DNA of 64,000 bases, from contig NZ_JACA01000003.1 of NCBI RefSeq assembly GCF_000520995.1, positions 1-64,000 of the forward strand, given 5' to 3'. The notes beneath the pieces are model-generated. The model ran no database searches and was not told where the DNA came from. It saw only the letters and a list, made by a program, of their open reading frames with translations. Positions within the stretch are counted from its first letter, which is position 1; every line of letters starts with the position of its first letter. This DNA comes from Aquimarina macrocephali JAMB N27. GTDB lineage: Bacteria > Bacteroidota > Bacteroidia > Flavobacteriales > Flavobacteriaceae. The position numbers were made by a program, and so were the translations under genes. Shown one piece after another: positions 54,213 through 63,095 of the stretch.

Positions 54213-54950
54213 ATGAAATTCTTAGCATTCATTTCTGTATTTCTAATCATGTCCCATGGTAATGCCCAAGAAAATCCCAACACATATAGGTTTAGTTATA
54301 AATCAGAACTTTATAAGGGTACCAGATTTGATATCACTACAAAATTAAGAGCGCTAAAGAATAACTCATGGTTTACAAACATCCCTGAAGAAAAACAGGT
54401 AGAACTTGCTGGCTTATTTAAAAGAGTAAAAGATCAACCAATACCTAGATTATACCGAAAGGATGCCATTGTATTTCTTGATGCATTGTATGCGTATGAA
54501 GAGTTCTTAACCATATATGATAATGCACTTTATGAAGTAATCCAGCACCTGAAACACGATATGCGTCGTCTTGATTTTAAATTCGAAAGGCAATTTACCA
54601 AAGCTAAAATACAATTAAATCGTACACAGAAGGAAGCAAAAAATAATATAGAACGCATAGACCTCCTAAGGAAAGATTTTCATGATACTCAAATAAAACT
54701 AGTTAGCCATAGATGGATGAAGAAAAAAATGGAAAAGTATAACGGTATGAGTGCAGTTAAAAAGCCAGATAAATTAATCAAAGAGTTTAAAAAGGCTGAA
54801 GCAATGAATATCTTCACTATGATTGAAGAAAAAAAAATGGACAAAATCAATTCGTATCTTGTAGATCAAATCATTGATTTCTTTTATAAAAAGTCGCTCC
54901 CAGAGATAGATCTGGATAAGCTAGAACTAGATTATATCGATAAAATATAA
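54213..54950 (+). CDS. Secreted helical protein of unknown function
   Basis: 245 residues. Signal peptide (FLAFISVFLIMSHGNAQ). The rest is helical and highly charged, with probable coiled coil near 110-165 (DMRRLDFKFERQFTKAKIQL, RTQKEAKNNIERIDLLRKDF). No family recognised. It precedes the AmpG-like permease by 52 bp in the same direction, so it may belong to the peptidoglycan-recycling operon. Confidence 0.65.
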   Translation: MKFLAFISVFLIMSHGNAQENPNTYRFSYKSELYKGTRFDITTKLRALKNNSWFTNIPEEKQVELAGLFKRVKDQPIPRLYRKDAIVFLDALYAYEEFLTIYDNALYEVIQHLKHDMRRLDFKFERQFTKAKIQLNRTQKEAKNNIERIDLLRKDFHDTQIKLVSHRWMKKKMEKYNGMSAVKKPDKLIKEFKKAEAMNIFTMIEEKKMDKINSYLVDQIIDFFYKKSLPEIDLDKLELDYIDKI

Positions 54951-55002
54951 ATCAGGTATTACTAATAATTTATAAGTATCTTTCTTTCCTTAATAACAAT
55001 TC

Positions 55003-56274
55003 ATGACAGAACCTAATAAAGACAAAAACGCCTGGGCTTGGGTGCCTTCATTATATTTTACAGAAGGATTACCATATGTGATTATCATTACGTTTTCTGT
55101 AATCATGTATAAAAAACTAGGAATTAGTAATGCTGATATTGGATTGTATACCAGTTGGCTCTACCTTCCTTGGGTTATAAAACCACTATGGAGCCCGTTT
55201 GTAGATATTAAAAGTACTAAGCGTAATTGGTTTTTAGGTATGCAACTCCTTATTGCTATAGCATTTTTGGGAGTAGGTTTAACGATCCCTACCAATAATT
55301 TCTTTGTCCTTAGTCTTTCTTGTTTCTGGATAGCCGCATTTGCATCGGCCACAAACGATATTGCTTCTGATGGATATTACCTTATTAGCCTTACACAAAA
55401 AAAACAGTCCTTTTTTTTAGGAGTACGCAGTACTTTTTATCGCTTGGCTATGGTAACAGGACAAGGATTAATTGTAGTACTTGCTGGTTTTTTAGAGGGG
55501 TATTACGGTAATAATCAAAAAGCATGGTCTTATACCATGATTATCACTGCCGTTTTCATGATTCTATTAACAGTAATCAATCTTTTTGCAACTCCAAAAG
55601 TGGAAAATGAAACCGAGGATTCTAAAGATAATCCAATACGTTTCTTAGATGTTTTTAAGACCTTCTTTCAAAAAAAACAAATAGGTATTGTTCTCGCGTT
55701 TATTCTTCTTTACAGATTAGGAGAATCCCAATTGGTAAAAATGGCTTCTCCCTTTTTATTAGATCAGAAAGAAGCTGGTGGATTAGCATTATCTACTACC
55801 GAGGTAGGTACTATTTATGGTACATTTGGAATTATAGCCTTAACCATAGGAGGAATTCTGGGAGGTATTGCTATTTCGATATATGGATTAAAAAAATGGA
55901 TGCTTCCAATGATTTTAGCTTTAAACCTGCCTAATGTATTGTATGTTTTGTTAAGCTTCTGGGAATCATCTTCTGTAGTATCTGTTACATTAGTTGTTAT
56001 TATTGAGCAATTTGGATATGGATTTGGGTTTGCTGCTTATCTTATGTTTTTGATATATGTAGCAGAGGGTGTTTCTAAAACTTCTCATTATGCAATCGCA
56101 ACAGGGTTTATGGCTTTAGGTATGATGTTGCCAGGTATGATTAGTGGTTTCATCCAAGAGGTTCTTGGATATACCGGATTCTTTATTTGGGTTGCCATTG
56201 CCGCAATCCCTGGCATTATCCTTACTCGATACATCCAATATCCCGCTACTTACGGAAAGAAAGACAAAAATTAA
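55003..56274 (+). CDS. ampG: AmpG-like MFS permease (muropeptide uptake)
   Basis: 423 residues, about 12 membrane helices. N-terminal WVPSLYFTEGLPYVIIITFS and YTSWLYLPWVIKPLWSPFVD are typical of the AmpG branch of the MFS, as is the ASATNDIASDGYYL motif (ASQDIAxDAY in AmpG). The neighbouring NagZ and AnmK genes support import of anhydromuropeptides or anhydro-MurNAc sugars into the cytoplasm. The next gene starts 4 bp after its stop. Confidence 0.85.
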   Translation: MTEPNKDKNAWAWVPSLYFTEGLPYVIIITFSVIMYKKLGISNADIGLYTSWLYLPWVIKPLWSPFVDIKSTKRNWFLGMQLLIAIAFLGVGLTIPTNNFFVLSLSCFWIAAFASATNDIASDGYYLISLTQKKQSFFLGVRSTFYRLAMVTGQGLIVVLAGFLEGYYGNNQKAWSYTMIITAVFMILLTVINLFATPKVENETEDSKDNPIRFLDVFKTFFQKKQIGIVLAFILLYRLGESQLVKMASPFLLDQKEAGGLALSTTEVGTIYGTFGIIALTIGGILGGIAISIYGLKKWMLPMILALNLPNVLYVLLSFWESSSVVSVTLVVIIEQFGYGFGFAAYLMFLIYVAEGVSKTSHYAIATGFMALGMMLPGMISGFIQEVLGYTGFFIWVAIAAIPGIILTRYIQYPATYGKKDKN

Positions 56275-56278
56275 ATTA

Positions 56279-57853
56279 ATGCAAGTAATGAATCTATCCA
56301 ACCTTTCTAAAACCGAAAAAATTGGCCAGTTTTTCTTTCCTGCTGCATTTATTAATGATACGGATCAAGAAATAAAAGAAGTCGAAAAATTAATACTAGA
56401 TTATAAAGTAGGAGGTCTTACCTTTTTTCATAGTAGAGCCAGTGCTGCTACCAACTTTGAGGACAAGAAAAAAGTGATTCGAAATGAAGATAGTGCTAAA
56501 CGACTAGCAGAACTTATAACACATTATCAAAACATAGCTCCTACCCCACTACTAATTAGTATTGATGCAGAATGGGGATTGGCAATGCGTGTAGAAAATA
56601 CCCCTCAATATCCTTATGCCATAACATTAGGAGCAATACCCGATGATCAATCAGATTTGATTACCGAAGTAGGGAAATACACAGGAAATGATCTTAAAAG
56701 TATAGGAATTCACCTCAATTTAGCTCCTGTTGCCGATATTAATGTCAACCCCAATAATCCTGTAATCGGTTATCGTTCTTTTGGTGAAAAAAAAGAACAG
56801 GTTACTCTTAAATCCTTAGCATTTTACAAAGGACTTAAAGCTTCAGGGGTTTTAGGCTGTTTTAAGCATTTCCCAGGACATGGGGATACTGCTGTAGATT
56901 CACACCTTGGGCTTCCAGTAATCTCTAAATCTAGACAAGAATTATATGATGAAGAACTGTATCCATTTATAAAAGCAATAGCATCGGGAATTGATAGCAT
57001 TTTAATCGGACATCTGGCTGTACCTTCTTTAACCAAAGGAAAAAATATATCCGCTACTTTGTCAAAAGATATTATTAAAGGAGTATTAAGAAATGAATTG
57101 GGTTTCGAAGGTGTTGTTATTTCTGATGCCCTTAATATGCATAGTGTTTCTAAATTATATCCCGAAAAAGGAATATTAGAATGGAAAGCATTTGATGCAG
57201 GTAATGATATTCTATGTTTTGCAGAGCATGTAGCAGAAGGTATTCGTACCATAGAAAAAAATGCAACTGACGAGCAAATTGAAGAAAGTTTTACAAGAAT
57301 TCAAAAGCTTAAAAAAGATGCATTTGAAAAGAATATCTCGAAGCCTACTTTTGATCCTGAAAAAGAAGCTTCTTTAAATAGTAACATCGCTAAAGCATCA
57401 CTCACTCATTATAAGTCGGATAAAGAAAGTTTTGAAAAATTTAATATCGAAAGTTTTGAAGCTGTAGTTATAGGAAATAGTAAAAATTGTACCTTTTTCG
57501 AAGAAATTAAACAATACAAACAGTTTAATAAATCAAGATATACCCAATCTTTTTCTACTACCATTTCTGGTAATAATATTCTTATAGCATTGTTTCCACC
57601 TTCAATAAAACCAATACATGAGTTTGGTATAGACCCAGAGATACTGCAAGCTATAGAAAAGCTAAGTACCACAAAAAATGTAACTTTATATTTGTTTGGT
57701 AATCCATATGTTTTGAGAATATTACAAACTAAAAATATAAATAACATAGTACTTGTATATCAGAATTTTAAAACTTTTCAAGAGGTAGGAGCCAAACACT
57801 TTCTTGGGCAACATAAAGCCATTGGTCTATCTCCTGTACAACTTTCAATATAA
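56279..57853 (+). CDS. nagZ: Glycoside hydrolase family 3, NagZ-like beta-N-acetylglucosaminidase
   Basis: 524 residues from ATG 56279, 4 bp after the permease; the longer frame reading back into the permease gene is rejected. GH3 barrel: KIGQFFFPAAFINDTDQEIK, LLISIDAEWGLAMRV, then CFKHFPGHGDTAVDSHLGLP (the NagZ loop with its Asp-His dyad) and VVISDALNMHSVSK with the nucleophile Asp. A C-terminal Rossmann-like domain of about 180 residues makes it longer than E. coli NagZ (341), as is common in Bacteroidota. No signal peptide, so cytoplasmic. It removes GlcNAc from anhydromuropeptides. Confidence 0.88.
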   Translation: MQVMNLSNLSKTEKIGQFFFPAAFINDTDQEIKEVEKLILDYKVGGLTFFHSRASAATNFEDKKKVIRNEDSAKRLAELITHYQNIAPTPLLISIDAEWGLAMRVENTPQYPYAITLGAIPDDQSDLITEVGKYTGNDLKSIGIHLNLAPVADINVNPNNPVIGYRSFGEKKEQVTLKSLAFYKGLKASGVLGCFKHFPGHGDTAVDSHLGLPVISKSRQELYDEELYPFIKAIASGIDSILIGHLAVPSLTKGKNISATLSKDIIKGVLRNELGFEGVVISDALNMHSVSKLYPEKGILEWKAFDAGNDILCFAEHVAEGIRTIEKNATDEQIEESFTRIQKLKKDAFEKNISKPTFDPEKEASLNSNIAKASLTHYKSDKESFEKFNIESFEAVVIGNSKNCTFFEEIKQYKQFNKSRYTQSFSTTISGNNILIALFPPSIKPIHEFGIDPEILQAIEKLSTTKNVTLYLFGNPYVLRILQTKNINNIVLVYQNFKTFQEVGAKHFLGQHKAIGLSPVQLSI

Positions 57854-57859
57854 AAAGAT

Positions 57860-58942
57860 ATGAGTTCGGTTAAAAATCAATACACTGCAATCGGTTTAAT
57901 GTCTGGGACTTCTCTAGACGGATTGGATATTGTTTGTTGCTCATTTGAGAAGAAAAATGATACCTGGATATTCTCTATTATTAATACTGATAGTATTGAT
58001 TATGATGTTACTTTTAAAGAGCAATTAAAAAACACAGTACATCTCGAACCAACGGCTTTATTGACTTTTCATAACGAATATGGAAGTTGGTTGGGTAATC
58101 AGGTAAAAAAATTCATGAATCAAAACAACATTCAGGTAGATTTTGTAGCCAGCCATGGTCACACTGTTTTTCATCAACCCGAGATTGGATTAACATATCA
58201 AATAGGATCTGGACAACATCTGGCCAATGTATGTGGGCAAAAGGTAATCTGTGATTTTAGAACCAATGACGTTGCTCTGGGTGGCCAGGGAGCTCCTCTA
58301 GTTCCTATAGGTGATCAGTTATTATTTGATCAATACGATTTTTGTCTTAATCTGGGCGGAATTAGCAATATCTCTTTTAATAGTGGGAGAAAAAGAATTG
58401 CCTATGATATTTCGCCTGCCAATATGCTACTTAATTTTATTTGTTCGACTATAGATAAAGCATATGATAAAGGTGGGGCGATCGCTAGAACAGGTACCTT
58501 AAATCCTGCCTTACTAGATACTTTAAATAATCTATCGTATTATAAGCTTCCGTTTCCAAAATCTTTGGGATATGAATGGTTTACCGAAGAAATGATTCCA
58601 ATTATTGTTCATAATCAGGATACTACAGAAAATCTTTTACATACAGCTGTTCACCATATTACTACTCAAATAGCAGATGCAATTAAAAAAACTAAACATA
58701 AAAACAGTTCTATACTGGTAACCGGTGGTGGCGCAAAAAATGATTTTCTTATCCAAATATTGCAACAAAAATTAGACGGTTTTGCGACAGTAGTTATTCC
58801 ATCAGAAGAGATTATTGATTTTAAAGAAGCACTGATCTTTGCTTTTATGGGAGTACTTAGAGAAAGAAATGAAATAAATTGCCTGCAATCTGTTACCGGA
58901 GCCAGAAAAGATTCTTCCTCTGGAGTCCTATATCATCCGTGA
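57860..58942 (+). CDS. anmK: Anhydro-N-acetylmuramic acid kinase
   Basis: 360 residues, usual length. ATP- and sugar-binding motifs: IGLMSGTSLDGLDIVCC at the N-terminus, DFVASHGHTVFHQPE, DFRTNDVALGGQGAPLVPIG, LNLGGISNISF, and VTGGGAKNDFLI near the C-terminus. It converts 1,6-anhydro-MurNAc to MurNAc-6-phosphate. It starts 7 bp after the NagZ-like gene, completing a recycling operon. Confidence 0.93.
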   Translation: MSSVKNQYTAIGLMSGTSLDGLDIVCCSFEKKNDTWIFSIINTDSIDYDVTFKEQLKNTVHLEPTALLTFHNEYGSWLGNQVKKFMNQNNIQVDFVASHGHTVFHQPEIGLTYQIGSGQHLANVCGQKVICDFRTNDVALGGQGAPLVPIGDQLLFDQYDFCLNLGGISNISFNSGRKRIAYDISPANMLLNFICSTIDKAYDKGGAIARTGTLNPALLDTLNNLSYYKLPFPKSLGYEWFTEEMIPIIVHNQDTTENLLHTAVHHITTQIADAIKKTKHKNSSILVTGGGAKNDFLIQILQQKLDGFATVVIPSEEIIDFKEALIFAFMGVLRERNEINCLQSVTGARKDSSSGVLYHP

Positions 58943-59060
58943 TAAAATCTCTTGTATATTTCTTTGATCCGACAAAAGGTACACTATAACTTTTACGACA
59001 ATAGAAATTTGATGCGCAATTACTCAAAAACAATCTTTAAATTTGTCAAAAAAATCAGAA

Positions 59061-59669
59061 ATGCTAATTATCGGTATCGCCGGAGGAACAGGCTGTGGAA
59101 AAACTACTGTTGTCAATCAAATTGTAAATGAATTACCAGAAAATGAAGTTTGTGTCATATCACAAGACTCATACTATAAAGATACAAGTCATCTCGCGTA
59201 CGAAGAACGAGTTAAAATAAACTTTGATCATCCACAATCTATAGATTTCGAACTATTAGGTCAACATTTGACCGCACTTAGAAAAGGCGAAACAATAGAA
59301 CAACCTGTATATTCTTTTGTAGAACATAATCGCACTAGCGAAACTGTTAGTACAGCGCCAAGCAAAGTAATCATCGTTGAAGGAATTTTAATACTTACCA
59401 ACCCAAAAATCCGGGAAATGTTTGATATCAAAATATATGTACAAACAGATAGTGATGAACGACTAATACGAAGACTTAAAAGGGATATAGCAGAGCGTGG
59501 ACGTGATATGGATGAAGTTTTGGATCGATATCAAAACACATTAAAACCTATGCATCAACAGTTCATTGATCCAACCAAAGAATTTGCTGATCTTATTATA
59601 CCCAACAACAACTATAATAATGTAGCTATTGATATTGTACGTACCATTATTAAAGAACGCTTGAATTAA
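59061..59669 (+). CDS. udk: Uridine kinase
   Basis: 202 residues from ATG 59061 (MLIIGIAGGTGCGKTTVVNQ); an in-frame TTG lies 18 bp earlier. P-loop GGTGCGKTT, then ISQDSYYKD, NFDHPQSIDFELL, VEGILIL and RRLKRDIAERGRD are all standard for Udk. Phosphorylates uridine and cytidine in pyrimidine salvage. Confidence 0.94.
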   Translation: MLIIGIAGGTGCGKTTVVNQIVNELPENEVCVISQDSYYKDTSHLAYEERVKINFDHPQSIDFELLGQHLTALRKGETIEQPVYSFVEHNRTSETVSTAPSKVIIVEGILILTNPKIREMFDIKIYVQTDSDERLIRRLKRDIAERGRDMDEVLDRYQNTLKPMHQQFIDPTKEFADLIIPNNNYNNVAIDIVRTIIKERLN

Positions 59670-59707
59670 CTTTTGTACCTTTACAACGAATATTATTCTC
59701 AATTAGA

Positions 59708-60067
59708 TTGAAGTTAAAACAATATTTTCAGAAACTAAAAAATAAACCGGCGTTGATCCCGATATTTGCCATATTTTTAAATAAATATGTGCTCATTATT
59801 CTGTTATTTATAGTTTGGATGCTGTTTTTTGACACGAATTCCTGGTTGATTCATAGAGAATTAGATGAGGAAATCCAGGAGCTTGAAGATAATAAAGAAT
59901 ACTATATGAAGGAGATTGTAAAGGATCAGAAGGATATTAAAGTATTAAAAGACAGTAGCGAGCTTGAAAAATTCGCAAGAGAAGAATATTTTATGAAGCG
60001 AGATAATGAAGAAATATACATTATTGAGTATGAAGATAGTGTACCTAAAAACAAAAAAGATGACTAA
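59708..60067 (+). CDS. Septum formation initiator (DivIC/FtsB-like)
   Basis: 119 residues from a TTG start. One membrane helix near 27-41 (VLIILLFIVWMLFFDTNSW), then a coiled coil (ELDEEIQELEDNKEYYMKEI) and the family end (LEKFAREEYFMKRDNEEIYI). Bitopic division protein that joins FtsL-like partners at the septum. Its stop lies 8 bp inside the next gene. Confidence 0.85.
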   Translation: MKLKQYFQKLKNKPALIPIFAIFLNKYVLIILLFIVWMLFFDTNSWLIHRELDEEIQELEDNKEYYMKEIVKDQKDIKVLKDSSELEKFAREEYFMKRDNEEIYIIEYEDSVPKNKKDD

Positions 60068-61427
60068 ATCCCTATTCGATGGTTTTGAAAAAGTTTCTGC
60101 AAAACAATGGAAACAAAAAATTCAATTTGATCTCAAAGGTGCAGATTATAATGAAGCATTGATTTATAAATCTTTAGAAGGCATTGATATAAAACCTTTT
60201 TACAATGAGGAGGACAGTATCGAAAACGGTTCTGTATCTCATCCTTCTACTTGGAAAAATTCTGTAAAAATAGTAGTTAGTACAGCAATTATTGGTAACC
60301 AAAAAGCTCTGGAAGCTATTAAAAAAGGTGCCGAAAGTATTCATTTTGTGATCTCACAAGAAGATATTGATCCAAAAAGTCTTTTACAACATATTACTTC
60401 TGATACCTCTGTTTTTATAGAAACTGAATTTCTTTCTTCTTCTTATGTTCAAAAACTAAATGATATTGCCAAAGAAATTAATCTAAGTATCTATATATTA
60501 ACAGATATTATTAATAATCTGGCAAGTACAGGAAACTGGTATAAGACATTAAAAGAAGATCATGCTTCATTAGATCAAATCACTAAGAATAAACATCTTA
60601 AAAACAGTATTAGTATTAATATAGGGTTGTATCAAAATGCTGGTGCTACAATGGTACAACAATTAGCATATGGATTAGCTCATGCCAATGAATACTTAAA
60701 TCATTTTGAAAACGCTACAAGTACACTTTTAGAAAAAACACCTGTAGTTTTTAAAGTTGCGGTAGGTGGTAATTACTTTTTTGAAATAGCTAAACTAAGA
60801 GCTCTTAGAATATTATGGAGCACTTTGGCTCCAGAATATAGCGCTACAACAGAGTGTCATATTTTAGCATATCCATCACATAGAAACAAGACCATTCTGG
60901 ATTATAACGTAAATATGTTACGTACTACTACAGAATGTATGAGTGCAATATTAGGAGGTGCCGATACCATTCAAAATCTACCTTATGACGATATTTATCA
61001 TCTCGAAAATGATTTTGGAACGAGAATTTCGTTAAATCAACTTTTAATTCTAAAAAACGAAAGCTACTTTGATCTGGTTGCTAATCCCGCTTCAGGATCC
61101 TACTATATTGAGAGTTTAACAAAACAAATGGCCGATAAGGCATTATCAATATTTAAAAATATTGAAGAAGGCGGTGGTTTCCTGAACCAGTTAAAATCAG
61201 GGGTTATTCAGAAAAAAATAAAAGAGAGTGCCGAAAAAGAGCAAGAATTATTCGATAATCAAGAAATTATATTAACAGGGACCAATAAATATCAAAATCC
61301 CGAAGAACATATTCCAGAATTTCAAAAACCGGTATTTCCAGATAAAAGAGTTCGAAAAACACTTTTATCTCCAATAATAGCAAAAAGATTGCCTCAGGAA
61401 ATAGAAAGAAAAACCGTGAACTCATAG
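60060..61427 (+). CDS. mutA: Methylmalonyl-CoA mutase small subunit
   Basis: 455 residues from ATG 60060; an upstream in-frame start overlapping DivIC is rejected. MTKSLFDGFEKVSAKQWKQK is the typical start in Flavobacteria, then LKGADYNEALIYKSLEGIDI, VFKVAVGGNYFFEIAKLRAL and NPASGSYYIESLTKQM. It is the catalytically inactive partner of the large subunit encoded at 63096, and lacks a C-terminal B12 domain as expected. Rearranges methylmalonyl-CoA and succinyl-CoA. Two secreted-protein genes lie between the subunits. Confidence 0.88.
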   Translation: MTKSLFDGFEKVSAKQWKQKIQFDLKGADYNEALIYKSLEGIDIKPFYNEEDSIENGSVSHPSTWKNSVKIVVSTAIIGNQKALEAIKKGAESIHFVISQEDIDPKSLLQHITSDTSVFIETEFLSSSYVQKLNDIAKEINLSIYILTDIINNLASTGNWYKTLKEDHASLDQITKNKHLKNSISINIGLYQNAGATMVQQLAYGLAHANEYLNHFENATSTLLEKTPVVFKVAVGGNYFFEIAKLRALRILWSTLAPEYSATTECHILAYPSHRNKTILDYNVNMLRTTTECMSAILGGADTIQNLPYDDIYHLENDFGTRISLNQLLILKNESYFDLVANPASGSYYIESLTKQMADKALSIFKNIEEGGGFLNQLKSGVIQKKIKESAEKEQELFDNQEIILTGTNKYQNPEEHIPEFQKPVFPDKRVRKTLLSPIIAKRLPQEIERKTVNS

Positions 61428-61493
61428 CATAAGTCGTTAATTTTTCGTACTTTACAAGGAAGCAACACTTTTTTATAACTAAATATTAATCTC

Positions 61494-62138
61494 ATGCCCC
61501 TAAAGATTAAATATACGGTTGTATTATTTTTTTTAGTTCTATTTATATGTACTACAGGTAATACTCAAACCACCGAACAAAATTTTGACTGCCTCAAGAT
61601 TGACAATCAAGGATTACTAAAACAATCTTTTGATTCCTTTGAAAAAGATTTATTTCATCATTATAAATTTAACAATGACACCATAAGAACGTACCAAACG
61701 TTTCTTAATGAAGTATATAGCTTATCCATAAACCTAAGAGAGCTTCCTTCTAAGAATTCTATACGACTAGCGCGTATATACAAGAAAAAAGCTACCGACA
61801 GAAATTCTCTTTGGGTTTTACTAAGTCAATATGATGAAGAAATGGTAGCTTCAAAAAATACTTCTGGCCCAAAAACTACTCAACAAAAAGAAGAAGAAGT
61901 TTTGACATTTAATTATCGTGGTGGGTTTATTCAATGCTTAAAAAACAATAGCAATAGCGAAGGATTTAAGGATATTGTAAATACTTTAGAGCTTGATGGT
62001 AATGTAAGTCCATCTCTAATCGCACAAAGATTGCATGATTTACCAAGAGAAGAATTTAACACTCATGAGGTAAAAAGTTTCATCGCTTTTGATATCTATT
62101 ATTCTATTTTGCTAGTAATAGAGAAAGCATTTGGGTAA
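61494..62138 (+). CDS. Secreted protein of unknown function, paralogue 1
   Basis: 214 residues. Signal peptide (VVLFFLVLFICTTGNTQ). Body: FDCLKIDNQGLLKQSFDSFE, FLNEVYSLSINLRELP, FNYRGGFIQCLKNNSNSEGF, and a hydrophobic end (FIAFDIYYSILLVIEKAF). Two Cys are kept in both paralogues (DCL and QCL), possibly a disulfide. About half identical to the next gene. No family recognised. Confidence 0.7.
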   Translation: MPLKIKYTVVLFFLVLFICTTGNTQTTEQNFDCLKIDNQGLLKQSFDSFEKDLFHHYKFNNDTIRTYQTFLNEVYSLSINLRELPSKNSIRLARIYKKKATDRNSLWVLLSQYDEEMVASKNTSGPKTTQQKEEEVLTFNYRGGFIQCLKNNSNSEGFKDIVNTLELDGNVSPSLIAQRLHDLPREEFNTHEVKSFIAFDIYYSILLVIEKAFG

Positions 62139-62347
62139 TTACCTAAGAAAATATAACACCTATACATAAGTCGTTTAAGGTGTTACCTCCTATTTTATTT
62201 CATATTGAATTTCACAAAAAACAACGGCAATAATTTCGGATTTAAGAAAAAAACACAATAAAACGTTAATATTTGCTAACTAATTGTTAACTTCCCGGCT
62301 GAATTATAAAATTTAGCCTATACATTAACATTACTAAATCTAAATCA

Positions 62348-62974
62348 ATGCCCCTGAAGATTAGATCTAGAATTATAGTCATAACTTTATTTATATGCAT
62401 AAAGGTGACTTATTCTCAGTCTGGTTATGACTGCCTTAGTGTAGATGAAACCGGTATCATAAAAAAAGCATATGATTCTTTTGAGAATGACCTATTTGCT
62501 CACTATAAATTTGGCACAGACTCTATAAAAACCTATCGAACTTTCTTAGCCGAGGTTGCCAGTTTATCAATTGACTTAAGAAAACTCCCCTCTGATAACT
62601 CTATTAAACTCGCTCGAGAATTCAAAAAGATTGCTAATAATAAAACCTCTCTTTGGATCAAATTAAGCGAATACGAAAATCAAGAAGCTGTAAAAAAGTC
62701 TACACCCACTACAAGTAAAAAAAATGGAGAAGAAATCTTAATTTTCAATTATAGAGGTGGATATATTCAATGCCTTAAAAACACAAGTGATAGCGATGAC
62801 TTTAAAGATATTATTTCTACTCTCGAAGAAGATGGTAATGTTAGTACTTCATTAATTTCGCAAAGAATCTATTATATTCCGGACAAAGAATTTTGTGCAA
62901 TAGAAATAAAAAACTTTATAGCTTTTGATGTATATTACTCTATCTTAATGGTTATCGAAAAGGCATTTAAGTAA
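62348..62974 (+). CDS. Secreted protein of unknown function, paralogue 2
   Basis: 208 residues. Signal peptide (IVITLFICIKVTYSQ). Parallel motifs: YDCLSVDETGIIKKAYDSFE, FLAEVASLSIDLRKLP, FNYRGGYIQCLKNTSDSDDF, FIAFDVYYSILMVIEKAF. Tandem duplicate of the preceding gene with its own 209-bp upstream region. The pair sits between the two mutase subunit genes, which suggests a conserved but unexplained association. Confidence 0.7.
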   Translation: MPLKIRSRIIVITLFICIKVTYSQSGYDCLSVDETGIIKKAYDSFENDLFAHYKFGTDSIKTYRTFLAEVASLSIDLRKLPSDNSIKLAREFKKIANNKTSLWIKLSEYENQEAVKKSTPTTSKKNGEEILIFNYRGGYIQCLKNTSDSDDFKDIISTLEEDGNVSTSLISQRIYYIPDKEFCAIEIKNFIAFDVYYSILMVIEKAFK

Positions 62975-63095
62975 TTTTTTTACTATTCTCTAAAAACTTA
63001 AACTCGAATCCGTTTTTTTTTAATAAAAATCGTTTTTAAAACCTTAATTTTATAGCCTTGTTAATTTATCATTTTAAAAAATGAGGTTTTGAGTA

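Noticed and set aside
56144..56278. Longer start for the GH3 gene overlapping the AmpG-like permease
   Set aside because: The extra 45 residues are an out-of-frame reading of the permease; ATG 56279 gives the normal family N-terminus.
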